In this document: positions 23,973 to 35,251 of the stretch, piece after piece
How positions within the stretch are numbered: position 1 is the first letter of the stretch
Layout of the letters: each line of letters begins with the position of its first letter
Program-made: the position numbers and the translations under genes
NCBI RefSeq assembly: GCF_030268685.1
Contig: NZ_BSRQ01000005.1
Location: 186,001 to 250,000 of the forward strand
Source: Microtetraspora sp. NBRC 13810
GTDB lineage: Bacteria > Actinomycetota > Actinomycetes > Streptosporangiales > Streptosporangiaceae
Direction: 5' to 3'
Length of the DNA: 64,000 nt
The notes under the pieces: model-generated
What the model was told of the DNA's origin: nothing
Seen by the model: the letters and a program-made list of their open reading frames with translations, nothing else
Databases searched by the model: none

Positions 23973-25883
23973 TCACTCCTTGACCGCGGCGACCGCCGCG
24001 ACCGCGGCGTCGTACTCGGCCAGCTCTTCGTCGGTGAGGTATTTGCTCAGCTCGTCCCGGTCGAACAGGGCGATGAGGTCGGCGCGCATCGACGGCTGGA
24101 ACTGCTCCTCGACGGTCACCGTGTCGCCGTCGTCGGTGGCCGAGCAGACCAGCAGCCTGCGCCGCCACTCGGGGGACATGCCGGGGAAGTCGTCGCGGGT
24201 GTGGCCGCCGCGGCTCTCCTGCCTGATCAGGGCGGCGCGCGCGACGCACTCGCTGACCAGCAGCATGTTGCGCAGGTCGAGGCAGAGGTGCCAGCCCGGG
24301 TTGTAGATCCGGGTGCCGGCCGCGCCGACGCCCCTGGCCCGCTCCTTGAGCTTCTCCACGGCCTCCATGGCCTCGGCGACCTCGTCCGCCTTGCGGATGA
24401 TGCCGACCAGGTCGTTCATCGTGCGCTGGAGCTCGTGGTGCACCTCGTACGGGTTCTCCCCGGCGCGCTCCAGCGGGGCCAGGGCCTCGTTCCTGGCCTC
24501 GGTCAGCGTCGCCTCGGACGCCTTCGGGCGCCGCGCCAGGTCGTCCACGTACGAGGCCGCGCCCGCGCCCGCCCGGCGGCCGAAGACCAGCAGGTCGGAC
24601 AGCGAGTTGCCGCCGAGACGGTTGGAGCCGTGCATGCCGCCGGACACCTCGCCGGCCGCGAACAGGCCGGGCACGGACGCCGCGCCGGTGTCCGCGTCCA
24701 CCTCGACGCCGCCCATGATGTAGTGGCAGGTCGGCCCCACCTGCATCGGCTCGGTGGTGATGTCGACGTCGGCCAGCTCCTTGAACTGGTGGTGCATCGA
24801 CGGCAGCCGCCTGCGGATCTCCTCGGCCGGCAGCCGGGTCGAGACGTCGAGGAAGACGCCGCCCTGCGGTGATCCGCGCCCGGCCTTCACCTCGGCGTTG
24901 ATCGCCCGCGCCACCTCGTCACGCGGCAGCAGCTCCGGAGGCCGGCGGTTGCCCGCCTGGTCGGTGTACCAGCGGTCGGCCTCCTCCTCGGTGGTGGCGT
25001 ACTTGTCCTTGAACACCTCGGGGATGTAGTCGAACATGAACCGCTTGCCCTCGGAGTTGCGCAGCACCCCGCCGTCGCCGCGCACCGACTCGGTGACCAG
25101 GATGCCGCGCACCGAGGGCGGCCACACCATGCCGGTCGGGTGGAACTGGATGAACTCCATGTTGATCAGCTTCGCCCCGGCCAGCAGCGCGAGCGCGTGG
25201 CCGTCGCCGGTGTACTCCCAGGAGTTGGAGGTCACCACGTAGGACTTGCCGATGCCGCCGGTCGCGAGGACCACGGCGGGCGCGTCGAAGGCGATGAGCG
25301 AGCCGTTCTCCCGCCAGTAGCCGAAGGCGCCCGCGATCGCGTCGCCGTCCTTCATCAGCCGGGTGATCGTGCACTCGGCGAAGACCTTGATGTAGGCCTC
25401 GTAGTCGCCGTGCACCGCGTAGTCCTCCTGCTGGAGGGCGACGACGCGCTGCTGGAGGGTGCGGATCAGCTCCAGGCCGGTGCGGTCGCCGACGTGCGCC
25501 AGCCGGGGGTACTCGTGCCCGCCGAAGTTACGCTGGCTGATCTTGCCGTCCTTGGTGCGGTCGAAGAGCGCGCCCCACGCCTCCAGCTCCCACACCCGGT
25601 CGGGCGCCTCCATGGCGTGCAGCTCGGCCATCCGCCAGTTGTTGAGGAACTTGCCGCCGCGCATCGTGTCGCGGAAGTGGACCTGCCAGTTGTCGTTCGG
25701 GTTGACGTTGCCCATCGCCGCCGCCGCGCCACCTTCGGCCATGACGGTGTGCGCCTTGCCGAACAGCGACTTGCACACGATCGCGGTCTTCTTGCCCTGC
25801 TGGCGTGCTTCGATGGCCGCCCTCAGCCCGGCTCCGCCCGCGCCGATGACGACGACGTCGTACTCGTGACGTTCGATTTCCAT
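23973..25883 (-). CDS. sdhA: Succinate dehydrogenase flavoprotein subunit (Sdh1 type)
   Basis: 636 residues. The Rossmann motif VIGAGGAGLRAA is at the N-terminus, the FAD-linking histidine is in GKAHTVMAEGG, the substrate-site segments are FIQFHPTGM and NRLGGNSLSDLLVFG, and the C-terminal fumarate reductase domain ends near EYDAAVAAVA. It oxidises succinate to fumarate, or reverses this. The operon order is sdhC-sdhA-sdhB on the minus strand. It differs clearly from the second SdhA at 30151, so the two are not recent duplicates. Confidence 0.93.
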   Translation of the reverse strand: MEIERHEYDVVVIGAGGAGLRAAIEARQQGKKTAIVCKSLFGKAHTVMAEGGAAAAMGNVNPNDNWQVHFRDTMRGGKFLNNWRMAELHAMEAPDRVWELEAWGALFDRTKDGKISQRNFGGHEYPRLAHVGDRTGLELIRTLQQRVVALQQEDYAVHGDYEAYIKVFAECTITRLMKDGDAIAGAFGYWRENGSLIAFDAPAVVLATGGIGKSYVVTSNSWEYTGDGHALALLAGAKLINMEFIQFHPTGMVWPPSVRGILVTESVRGDGGVLRNSEGKRFMFDYIPEVFKDKYATTEEEADRWYTDQAGNRRPPELLPRDEVARAINAEVKAGRGSPQGGVFLDVSTRLPAEEIRRRLPSMHHQFKELADVDITTEPMQVGPTCHYIMGGVEVDADTGAASVPGLFAAGEVSGGMHGSNRLGGNSLSDLLVFGRRAGAGAASYVDDLARRPKASEATLTEARNEALAPLERAGENPYEVHHELQRTMNDLVGIIRKADEVAEAMEAVEKLKERARGVGAAGTRIYNPGWHLCLDLRNMLLVSECVARAALIRQESRGGHTRDDFPGMSPEWRRRLLVCSATDDGDTVTVEEQFQPSMRADLIALFDRDELSKYLTDEELAEYDAAVAAVAAVKE

Positions 25884-25896
25884 GGTCAGGGCTTCC

Positions 25897-26700
25897 TTAG
25901 AAGAACGTGATGTCCGTGATGACGGTCTTGGCCACCAGGCGGACGTAGAGGTCGGCGATCATGACGGAGAACATCGACACCCACGCCAGTTGCTGGTGCT
26001 TGGCGTTGAGCTTGGAGACGAACATCCACATCCGGTACCGCATCGGGTGCCGGGAGAAGTGGTTGAGGCGTCCCGCGGTGATGTGCCGGCAGGAGTGGCA
26101 CGACAGCGTGTAGGCGACGATCAGGACGGCGTTGACCACGAGGATCAGCGTGCCGAGCCCCATGTGCCCCCACTCGCCCTCGTGGTTGCGGAAGGCGAGG
26201 ACCGCGTCGTAGCTGAGCACCGCCGCGATGAGGATGGCCGCGTAGAAGAAGTAGCGGTGCACATTCTGGATGATCAGCGGGAGGCGGGTCTCACCGGTGT
26301 ACTTCTTGTGCGGCTCGCCCACGGCGCACGCGGGCGGCGACAGCCAGAACGACCGGTAGTAGGACTTGCGGTAGTAGTAGCAGGTCAGCCGGAATCCCGC
26401 CGGCAGGCCCAGGATCAGGATGCCGGGCGGCAGCGGGAACCAGTCGCCCACCGGTGCCCACCCGAACAGCCGCGCGCCCTCGGGGCAGGCCGTGGTGAGG
26501 CAGGGGGACGAGAACGGCGCGATGTAGGGCTCCACGAAGTAGCTGGAGTCGAAGATCGCCCAGAACCCGTACACAAGGAATGCCGCAAGCGCGGCGAACG
26601 TTACCGCCGGAGCGAGCCACCATCGGTCTGTCCGCAGGGTGCGCACCTTGAGTTGCGCCCGCTGCCTTCTGGCAGTGCTCTCGGCTGTTGTCTGGGTCAT
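25897..26700 (-). CDS. sdhC: Succinate dehydrogenase membrane anchor (Sdh1 type, SdhC)
   Basis: 267 residues from ATG 26700, with GAGAGG six bases upstream. There are about five membrane helices (first at 28-50), several histidines inside or near helices (NVHRYFFYAA, SCHSCRHIT), a CYYYRKSYYRSFW segment and four external cysteines. This matches the long anchor subunit of mycobacterial Sdh1 (about 270 residues) rather than the short SdhC/SdhD pair. It would bind haem and the quinone. First gene of its operon, 13 bp before sdhA. Confidence 0.85.
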   Translation of the reverse strand: MTQTTAESTARRQRAQLKVRTLRTDRWWLAPAVTFAALAAFLVYGFWAIFDSSYFVEPYIAPFSSPCLTTACPEGARLFGWAPVGDWFPLPPGILILGLPAGFRLTCYYYRKSYYRSFWLSPPACAVGEPHKKYTGETRLPLIIQNVHRYFFYAAILIAAVLSYDAVLAFRNHEGEWGHMGLGTLILVVNAVLIVAYTLSCHSCRHITAGRLNHFSRHPMRYRMWMFVSKLNAKHQQLAWVSMFSVMIADLYVRLVAKTVITDITFF

Positions 26701-27046
26701 CTTTGACCTCTCCACCTCCCGCGGACCCTGCTCGCTTCGGGGTCCGGGTTCCGTCCTGTCGTGCGCGCCGGCTGAGGGTCGCGCCGAATCTCACGCCGAC
26801 GCCGCTGTTGGTGGCAGATACGTTACGACTCCCACCTCGCATTGTGTGAGCACGGTCACTCACTTTTTGGTCACCCAGGTGTGATGTCTGTCACGTAGCA
26901 CCGGCGCCTCGCCCCGAGCGTGGCAGTTTGCCCACTGTCACGGAATTCGTCGATGCAGCGGACTACCCGAATGAACCCATTCAAATCTACCGGCTCGCCC
27001 GAGTGCGCGTTCGCGCTGGTCATCGGGGGAAAGGTGTGGTGTGGCG
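26701..27046. promoter_or_regulatory. Promoter region of the Sdh1 operon
   Basis: No gene is supported in these 346 bp. The stretch contains the sdhCAB1 promoter on the minus strand and an inverted repeat GTGAG-N8-CTCAC at 26846-26863 that may bind a redox or metabolic regulator. The last 150 bp lie beyond the stop of the response regulator-phosphatase gene. Confidence 0.4.
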
Positions 27047-28231
27047 TCAGGGGCGCACGCGGCGGACGAGCACCACGGCCAGGTCGTCGTTCAGCGGCGC
27101 GCGTCCCCGCTGGGTGACGGTGTCCACGATCCGGTCCAGATCGACGCCGCCCTGCTCGCGGATGAGGTCGAGCAGCCCGTCGGTGCCGAGCAGGTCGCCG
27201 GGTGAGCCGACGGTGGCCTCGATCAGGCCGTCGGTGTAGAGGAGCACCGTCCACTCGTCGCCCAGCGGCACGTCGATGGGGGTCCAGGTGGAGTCGGGGA
27301 ACACGCCGAGCGGCGGTCCGGAGGGGGTGCCGGGGACGACGCCGGGCGCGCCGCCGCGGATGAGGACGGGCGGCGGGTGACCCGCCACGTACAGGCGGGC
27401 GTGGTCCAGCCCGGGGGAGACGACAGCCGTGCACAGGGTGGTGAAGATCTCCGCCGACTTGCGCTCAAGCCGTAGCACGGTGTCCAGCGTCCGCAGCAGG
27501 TCCTCGCCGGTGTGCCCGGCCAGCACCAGCGTGCGCCAGGCGATCCGCAGCGCGACGCCGAGCGCGGCCTCGTCCGGGCCGTGCCCGCACACGTCGCCGA
27601 CGACCACGTGCACCGAGCCGTCCGCGGCCTGCACCGTGTCCAGGAAGTCGCCGGCGAGCAGCGACGCCTCCCGGCCCGGCAGGTAGCGGCTGCGGTGTTC
27701 GAGGGCGTCGGTGCGGAGCAGGGCCACCGGCAGCAGCCCGCGTTCCAGCCGGGCGTTCTCGGCGGCCAGCATCTCGGCCTCCATGAGCCGGCGCTGGGCC
27801 CGCCGCTGGGCCAGGTCGGCCCGTTTGCGCTCCATCGCGTACCGCACGGCCCGGCCGAGCAACCGTTCGTCCACATCCTGTTTCACCAGGTAGTCCTGCG
27901 CGTCCGCGGCCACCGCCGCCGCACCCACGTGCGCGTCGTCGAGCCCGGTGAGCACCAGGACGGCCGCGTGCGGTGCCAGCGTCAGCACCTGTTCCAGCGC
28001 CTGAAGACCGGTGGCGTCGGGCAGCGACAGGTCCACGAGCACGCACTGGACCTCGGCGGTGAGCCGCGCCCTGCTCTCCGCCAGGTTGCGCACCCAGGTG
28101 AGCTTCACGGGGATGCCGGTGTCGTTCAGCACGTCCTCGACGAGGAAGGCGTCGCCCTCGTCGTCCTCGATGAGCAGGAGCGCGAGCGTCTCCGGCGACG
28201 CCGCTGCGGCGCCCGGCAGGGAGGCGGTCAC
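27047..28231 (-). CDS. Response regulator with PP2C (SpoIIE) phosphatase output
   Basis: 394 residues from GTG 28231. The N-terminal receiver domain (about 15-130) has the acidic pocket IEDDEGD, the likely phospho-acceptor Asp in CVLVDLSLPD, a conserved Thr in LVLTGLDD and a Lys in YLVKQD. A coiled-coil linker (RAQRRLMEAEMLAAEN) leads to a SpoIIE-type PP2C phosphatase domain (about 175-390) with LAGDFLD, VGDVCGHG, LYTDGLIEA and NDDLAVVLV. It resembles RsbU-like phosphatases that dephosphorylate anti-sigma antagonists. No cognate kinase lies next to it. Confidence 0.9.
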   Translation of the reverse strand: MTASLPGAAAASPETLALLLIEDDEGDAFLVEDVLNDTGIPVKLTWVRNLAESRARLTAEVQCVLVDLSLPDATGLQALEQVLTLAPHAAVLVLTGLDDAHVGAAAVAADAQDYLVKQDVDERLLGRAVRYAMERKRADLAQRRAQRRLMEAEMLAAENARLERGLLPVALLRTDALEHRSRYLPGREASLLAGDFLDTVQAADGSVHVVVGDVCGHGPDEAALGVALRIAWRTLVLAGHTGEDLLRTLDTVLRLERKSAEIFTTLCTAVVSPGLDHARLYVAGHPPPVLIRGGAPGVVPGTPSGPPLGVFPDSTWTPIDVPLGDEWTVLLYTDGLIEATVGSPGDLLGTDGLLDLIREQGGVDLDRIVDTVTQRGRAPLNDDLAVVLVRRVRP

Positions 28232-28263
28232 TGGCTACCTCTGGAGAGTCGGGACGGGTGGGA

Positions 28264-29199
28264 CTAACCGGCGGTACTGGCCAGCTCGACTCCCTGGGGG
28301 AGGATGCCCTCGTGGGCGGCCTCGGTGAGGAAGAAGAGCAGGGTCGCCCGGAAGGCGTGCGCGGCGCGGGTGGGCTCGACGTCCTTGCGGTGGGCGAGCG
28401 CTATCGTACGGCTCAGCCCGGGAGGCGCGAGCGGGGTCCCGGACAGGCCGGGGCGGCCGTCCAGCACCATCGACGGGACCACCGCGACGCCCAGCCCGGC
28501 TTCCACGAAGCGCAGCACCGCGTCCATCTCGCCCCCCTCCACCGCGAAGCGCGGCTCGAACCCGGCGTGCCGGCACGCGCTGAGCGTCGCCTCGCGCAGG
28601 TCGTAGCCGCGGCGGAACATCACCATCGGCCGCCCGCGCAGCTCCTCGATGCGCAGGTACGGCTTGCGCGTCCGGGTGTGCGACGGGGAGACCACGACCA
28701 GATTTTCCCTGAGGATCTCCTCGGTGACCAGCGACGGATCGTTGCTCTGCAACGGCAGGATGATCAGCGCGAGGTCGAGCTGCCCCCTGGCGAGATCCTT
28801 CACCAGGTCCCGCGAGCCGCCCTCCTCGACCAGCAGTTCCACGCCCGGATAGTCCTTGTGGTACCTCGCCAGGGCGTCGGCCAGCAGCCCGGCGCACAGG
28901 GACGGGGTGGCGCCCAGCCGTACCCGGCCGCGGCGCAGCCCGGCCAGTTCGGCGACCTCCCTGCGGGCGGTGTCGGCGTCGGCGAGCATGCGCCGGGCGA
29001 GCGGCAGTAGCGCCTCGCCGGCGGGGGTGAGCGTGACGTTGCCCCGGGCGCGGCTGAACAGCGGCGCGCCGAGGTCGGCCTCCAGCGCCCTGATCTGCTT
29101 GCTCAACGACGGCTGCGCGACCCGCATCCGCTCGGCCGCCTGCGTGAAGTGCCGGGCCTCGGCCACGGCCAAGAAGTAGGCCAGTTGCTGGAGCTGCAC
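28264..29199 (-). CDS. LysR family regulator, divergent from sdhCAB
   Basis: 311 residues from GTG 29199 (MQLQQLAYFLAVAEARHF). The winged HTH occupies 1-60 (RMRVAQPSLSKQIRALE) and the rest is a periplasmic-binding-like effector domain. The frame extends further upstream but through the promoter region. It is transcribed away from sdhC2, and two identical ATAGC-N5-GCTAT boxes lie between the genes, one only 7 bp from this start, suggesting autoregulation and control of the second succinate dehydrogenase operon. Confidence 0.9.
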   Translation of the reverse strand: MQLQQLAYFLAVAEARHFTQAAERMRVAQPSLSKQIRALEADLGAPLFSRARGNVTLTPAGEALLPLARRMLADADTARREVAELAGLRRGRVRLGATPSLCAGLLADALARYHKDYPGVELLVEEGGSRDLVKDLARGQLDLALIILPLQSNDPSLVTEEILRENLVVVSPSHTRTRKPYLRIEELRGRPMVMFRRGYDLREATLSACRHAGFEPRFAVEGGEMDAVLRFVEAGLGVAVVPSMVLDGRPGLSGTPLAPPGLSRTIALAHRKDVEPTRAAHAFRATLLFFLTEAAHEGILPQGVELASTAG

Positions 29200-29205
29200 A
29201 TTTCC

Positions 29206-29220
29206 ATAGCGTAGGGCTAT
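29206..29220. promoter_or_regulatory. LysR-type box 1
   Basis: ATAGC-GTAGG-GCTAT, a 5-bp inverted repeat with 5-bp spacing that fits the T-N11-A LysR pattern. It lies directly upstream of the LysR start and would suit autorepression. Confidence 0.6.
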
Positions 29221-29322
29221 CGTTTCGGCCGCCTGACAGCGCCCCACGGCATCAGGTGAGGATGTGAAATTGGTCGCAGATCCCCGCGAACGGGAAGCGT
29301 GGCACGGCCCGAAGCTGAGCCC

Positions 29323-29337
29323 ATAGCCGGATGCTAT
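29323..29337. promoter_or_regulatory. LysR-type box 2
   Basis: ATAGC-CGGAT-GCTAT, with the same half-sites and spacing as box 1. It lies about 59 bp upstream of the sdhC2 start, a typical activation position. Confidence 0.6.
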
Positions 29338-29395
29338 GGAAACCAGACGCGCGATGACTTGGACGGATGACGGACCCCTTCGTAGCGTCCGGTAT

Positions 29396-30150
29396 GTGAC
29401 AGCCACGATCAACCGCGGATCAGCCACGGCGCCGGTGAGCCCGCCGACCCCTGGCAAGCCCGTGCACACCGCACCGCCCGGAAAGCTGGGCTCCTCCAAC
29501 GGCAAGAAGGCCGTGATGGCCGTCACGGGCGCGATCATGGTCCTGTACCTCGTCGCCCACGTCGTCGGCAACCTGAAGATCTTCTACGGCGCCGACACGT
29601 TCAACGAGTACGCGCACTGGCTGCGTACCGTCGGGGAGCCCGCGGTGCCGCCGCGCACGGTGCTGACGATCGTGGAGATCGTGCTCAGCGTGAGCGTGCT
29701 GCTGCACATGTGGTCGGCGATCTCGCTGGCACGGCGGGCGCGCAGGGCGCGGCCGGTGAAGTACGCGGCCCGGCGCAAGTCGCAGGCGTCCGGCTACGCC
29801 GTGCGCACCATGCGCTACGGCGGCGTGATCATCCTGCTGTTCCTGATCTGGCACCTGCTCGACCTGACCTTCGGGGCCGTCAACCCCGCCGGCGCGGAGG
29901 GCCTGCCCTACGACCGGATCGTCCAGGGCTTCGCGGCCGGCCGCTGGCCGGTCACCGTGTTCTACGTCGTCGCGCTGGTCATGCTCGGGCTGCACCTGCG
30001 GCACGGCATGTGGAGCGCGTTCCAGACGCTGGGGCTGGCGCACGGCCGCGGCTACCGCCCGCTGAAGGTGACCGCCGCCGCGGTGGCGGTCGTGCTGGTC
30101 CTCGGGTTCCTCTCGGTGCCCCTCGCCGTGACGTTCGGAGTGGTCAAGTG

Positions 30151-30151
<1 letters not shown>
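29396..30151 (+). CDS. sdhC: Succinate dehydrogenase cytochrome b558-type subunit
   Basis: 251 residues from GTG 29396 (no strong ribosome site; ATG 29336 upstream overlaps an operator box and is disfavoured). Five membrane helices carry conserved histidines ([38 protein letters not shown]), as in the single di-haem anchor of type-B succinate dehydrogenases such as the Bacillus cytochrome b558. The stop overlaps the sdhA start by one base (TGATG). Confidence 0.88.
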
Positions 30152-32072
<1,921 letters not shown>

Positions 32073-32076
<4 letters not shown>

Positions 32077-32807
32077 AACTGACCCTAGAGGTCTGGCGGC
32101 AGAACGGCCCGGCGGACCGCGGGCGCATGGTGACGTACCAGGTGGAGGACGTGTCGCCGGACATGTCGTTCCTGGAGATGCTGGACGTGCTCAACGAGCG
32201 GCTGATCCTCAACGGTGAGGAGCCGATCGCGTTCGACCACGACTGCCGCGAGGGCATCTGCGGCATGTGCGGCATGGTCATCAACGGTGTCGCGCACGGC
32301 GAGCAGCGCGCCACCACGACCTGCCAGCTGCACATGCGGCACTTCGAGGACGGCGAGACCGTCACCATCGAGCCGTGGCGGGCCGCGCCCTTCCCGGTGG
32401 TGAAGGACCTGGTCGTGGACCGCTCCGCGTTCGACCGGATCATCCAGGCCGGCGGGTTCATCTCGGTCCCGGCCGGTTCCGCGCCGGACGCGCACGCCGT
32501 ACCGGTCAGAAAGGACGACGCCGACGCCGCGTTCGACGCGGCCACCTGCATCGGCTGCGGCGCCTGCGTGGCGGCGTGCCCGAACGGCTCGGCCTCCCTC
32601 TTCACCGCCGCCAAGATCACCCACCTCGGCCTGCTCCCGCAGGGCCAGCCGGAACGCGACGCCCGCGCCAAGGCCATGGTGGAGCAGATGGACGTCGAGG
32701 GCTTCGGCGGCTGCACCAACACCGGCGAGTGCACCGCGGTCTGCCCCAAGGGCATCCCGCTGGACACCATCGCCCGGATGAACCGGGACTACCTCAAGGC
32801 CAGGTAG
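32073..32807 (+). CDS. sdhB: Succinate dehydrogenase/fumarate reductase iron-sulfur subunit (type B)
   Basis: 244 residues from GTG 32073, overlapping the sdhA stop by 4 bp. The [2Fe-2S] ligands are in [11 protein letters not shown] and a later TTC; the C-terminal clusters use [14 protein letters not shown] and [15 protein letters not shown]. Last gene of the sdhCAB2 operon. Confidence 0.93.
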
Positions 32808-32882
32808 GTCCTTCCCCGCCACCCCCGGTGACCGCTGGTGCGCACCGGGGGTTTCCGGGCTCCGGACCCGTTTCTCCGGGAC

Positions 32883-33404
32883 CTATCTGGGGCCGAGGCG
32901 CAGGACCGCCATGTCGCCGTCCACCGCGACGACGGTCACGGCCACCGAGTTCATGATCGACGTCTTGCCCGGGGCCTGCCCGCCGAGGGTCAGCATGATC
33001 CCCGGTCCGGTGCCGACCACCGTGACCCGGCCGTCCTCGATCGACTCCACCCGCATGACCTCGACGCCCACCGGCCGGGAGAAGTCGATCTCGTCCTGCG
33101 CCGACACGAGAACCTCGCACCGCCCGTCGGCGCAGCTGCGCAGGTCGTCGCCGTCGGACGCGGCCGGCAGCTCGCCCGTGCCGGGCGCCGGCGGGGAGTC
33201 CGCCGCGGGCACGGAGGACGTGGAGGTGGGGGTGGGCGCCGGCGGGTTCGGCCGGGCGGTGGTGGGCGCCGGCGGGTTCGGCCGGGCGGTGGTGGGCGAG
33301 CGGGACGCCTCGACGCCCGGCGGCCCCGCCGTGCCGCCCGCCCCGCAGCCCGCGGCGGTGGTGGCGGCCAGTGCGATCGTGAACGACGTGACGGTGCGGC
33401 GCAT
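32883..33404 (-). CDS. Putative secreted lipoprotein
   Basis: 173 residues from ATG 33404, preceded by AGGAGGA. A lipobox-like end (AATTAAGC) puts the lipidated cysteine near residue 20. A Pro/Thr/Ser linker with two copies of a ten-residue ARPNPPAPTT-type unit follows, then a C-terminal domain of about 95 residues with two cysteines (RSCADGRCEV), a KTSIMNSVAV segment and alternating beta-strand character. Function unknown; no operon partner. Confidence 0.72.
   Translation of the reverse strand: MRRTVTSFTIALAATTAAGCGAGGTAGPPGVEASRSPTTARPNPPAPTTARPNPPAPTPTSTSSVPAADSPPAPGTGELPAASDGDDLRSCADGRCEVLVSAQDEIDFSRPVGVEVMRVESIEDGRVTVVGTGPGIMLTLGGQAPGKTSIMNSVAVTVVAVDGDMAVLRLGPR
33231..33290 (+). repeat. 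30-bp perfect tandem duplication inside the lipoprotein gene
   Basis: Two exact 30-bp units (33231-33260 and 33261-33290) encode the Pro/Thr linker repeats; the unit is in frame, so copy-number change would only alter linker length. Confidence 0.85.
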
Positions 33405-33482
33405 CGTTCCTCCTGTGAGACGGCTCAGCTTTGCGTTACCCCACCGGAGGTTCACGTAACGTTCCGTGGCGGGCCGGGAACG

Positions 33483-34361
33483 TCACGCTTTCTGGCTGAG
33501 TGGGTCAAGCTCGGCGGCGGTCACGTCGTCGTGGTCGGTGCTGACGGTCAGGTCGTGCCAGCGGGCGTCCTCCTCCGCGCGGGCCCGCGCGACGGCGGTG
33601 CCGTAGGCGTAGGCGTCCGTGCCGAGGAGGAGCCGCACCGGCGGCTCCGCCAGCCCGGCCACGGTCAGCACGACCTGCGCGACCTTGGCGGGGTCGCCCG
33701 CCGCGTTGCCGGTGCCGGACCGCAGCAGCCGCGCGATGGCCCCCACCGTCCCCTCGTACGGCTCGCCGACCGGCGGGATCGTCATGGACGCCCCGGCCCA
33801 GTCGGTGCGCATGCCGCCCGGCTCCAGCACGGTGACCTTGACGCCCAGCGGGCCCACCTCCTGGGCGAGCGCCTCGGAGAACCCGCCGACCGCCCACTTG
33901 GCGGCCTGGTAGGCGGACAGCCCCGGCGTCGTCACCCGCCCGCCCACGGACGAGATCTGGATGATGTGCCCGGACCCCTGCGCGCGCAGCACCGGCACGG
34001 CCGCCTTGGACACGTTGACGACGCCGAACAGGTTGGTCTCGATCTGGGCCCGGAAGCCCTCCGGGGTGATGTCCTCCAGGGAGGCCAGGTCGGCGTAGCC
34101 GGCGTTGTTCACCACCACGTCGAGCCGGCCGAACGTCTCGACGGCCGCCCGCACCGCCGCCTCCGCCGCCTCCGCGTCGGTGACGTCCAGCACGACGGGG
34201 TGAATTCGCTCGCCGTACTTCGTCGTGAGGTCGGCGAGCCGCTCCGGCGTGCGGGCGGCGGCGACCAGGCGGTGCCCGGCGCCGAGCACCGCCTCGGCGA
34301 TGTGCCGCCCCAGGCCGCGTGCGCTTCCGGTGACCAGGAAGACCTTGTCGTCGGCGGACAT
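33483..34361 (-). CDS. Short-chain dehydrogenase/reductase
   Basis: 292 residues from ATG 34361, with GGAGGT seven bases upstream. Classical SDR motifs: VTGSARGLGRHIA (NAD(P) binding), VVNNAGYA, the Ser in ISSVGG, and the catalytic YQAAK. An extended C-terminus is typical of the group related to 17-beta-hydroxysteroid-like SDRs. Substrate unknown. A TGAGTATTCA-like sequence just upstream of the start resembles TetR operators, although no TetR gene adjoins. Confidence 0.88.
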   Translation of the reverse strand: MSADDKVFLVTGSARGLGRHIAEAVLGAGHRLVAAARTPERLADLTTKYGERIHPVVLDVTDAEAAEAAVRAAVETFGRLDVVVNNAGYADLASLEDITPEGFRAQIETNLFGVVNVSKAAVPVLRAQGSGHIIQISSVGGRVTTPGLSAYQAAKWAVGGFSEALAQEVGPLGVKVTVLEPGGMRTDWAGASMTIPPVGEPYEGTVGAIARLLRSGTGNAAGDPAKVAQVVLTVAGLAEPPVRLLLGTDAYAYGTAVARARAEEDARWHDLTVSTDHDDVTAAELDPLSQKA

Positions 34362-34699
34362 GTGCGAACCTCCAAATGAATACTCACTCAATAGCTCTCA
34401 GTCAGGGAACCACCCGCCGGTGCGAGTTGTCAACTAAACGGATATTTATATCGTTGGACGTCCTCTGAGCTGGTGGAACGCCTGTCAGTGGGGCTGTGGA
34501 AGGGCCATCCGCCGCCCGGGGGGAAGGCGGCCGGGCCCGTGCTCCGCCTGATCGCCGCACCCGTGGCCTACGTGGCGGGTCTCGTCGCGGACCCGGCGAT
34601 CAGGCGGGGCGGCGGCAACACCGCCGGCGCCCACCCGGAGCGGCTCTCGGCCTGTGCCGCGCCGCCGGGCTGGACCTGGGTCCCGCCGGGGGCGGTCAG
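34362..34699. other. Intergenic region
   Basis: No gene is supported. The first 100 bp are AT-richer, contain the SDR promoter on the minus strand and an imperfect palindrome around AACGGATATTTATATCGTT (about 34436-34454). The remainder is GC-rich sequence downstream of the Clp_N gene without a recognisable signal. Confidence 0.4.
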
Positions 34700-35248
34700 T
34701 CAGGAGCGGTCGATGAGGTGGGGAAGGAGGTGGGTGCGGACGGTTTCCGGGGCGATGCCCTTCTCGACGATGATCTTCATGGCCAGGCCCTCGCCCTCGC
34801 GCAGGATGCCGAGCAGGATGTGGCCGTCGGCGATGTGCTTGTGCTTGAGGCGGAGGGCCTCGCGCAGGGAGAGCTCCAGGGCCTTCTTGGCGCGCGGGTT
34901 GAAGGGGATGTGCCCGGTCGGTGACCGGCGGGCGCCACGGGGACGGTCGAGGGCGCCGGGGCCGAAGGTCTCCTCGATCTTCTCCCGTACGGCGCCGAGG
35001 TCGATGCCGATCGAGCCGAGGGCGTCGGCGTCGAGGTCGTCGGAGCCGACATATCGCAGGATCGCGGCGGTCGCCTCCGCGTGGGTGAGGCCCAGCTCGC
35101 CCAGGATCCGGGCGGGCGGGCGGTCGGTGGCCCGGAGCAGGGCGAGCAGGAGGTGCTCCGTGCCGATGTGGCCGTGGCGCAGCGCCCGCGACTCCACCTG
35201 GGCCTCGGTGACCACGTGCCTGGCCGCCGTGGTGAACCGCTCGAACAT
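34700..35248 (-). CDS. Clp N-terminal domain protein (stand-alone double Clp_N)
   Basis: 182 residues made of two Clp_N repeats, about 1-75 (GHIGTEHLLLALLR) and 100-175 (HKHIADGHILLGILREGEG), as in the substrate/adaptor-binding N-domain of ClpC, but with no AAA+ module. It may act as an adaptor or regulator of Clp proteolysis. It begins 3 bp after the small HTH gene and is cotranscribed with it. Confidence 0.85.
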   Translation of the reverse strand: MFERFTTAARHVVTEAQVESRALRHGHIGTEHLLLALLRATDRPPARILGELGLTHAEATAAILRYVGSDDLDADALGSIGIDLGAVREKIEETFGPGALDRPRGARRSPTGHIPFNPRAKKALELSLREALRLKHKHIADGHILLGILREGEGLAMKIIVEKGIAPETVRTHLLPHLIDRS

Positions 35249-35251
35249 CGG

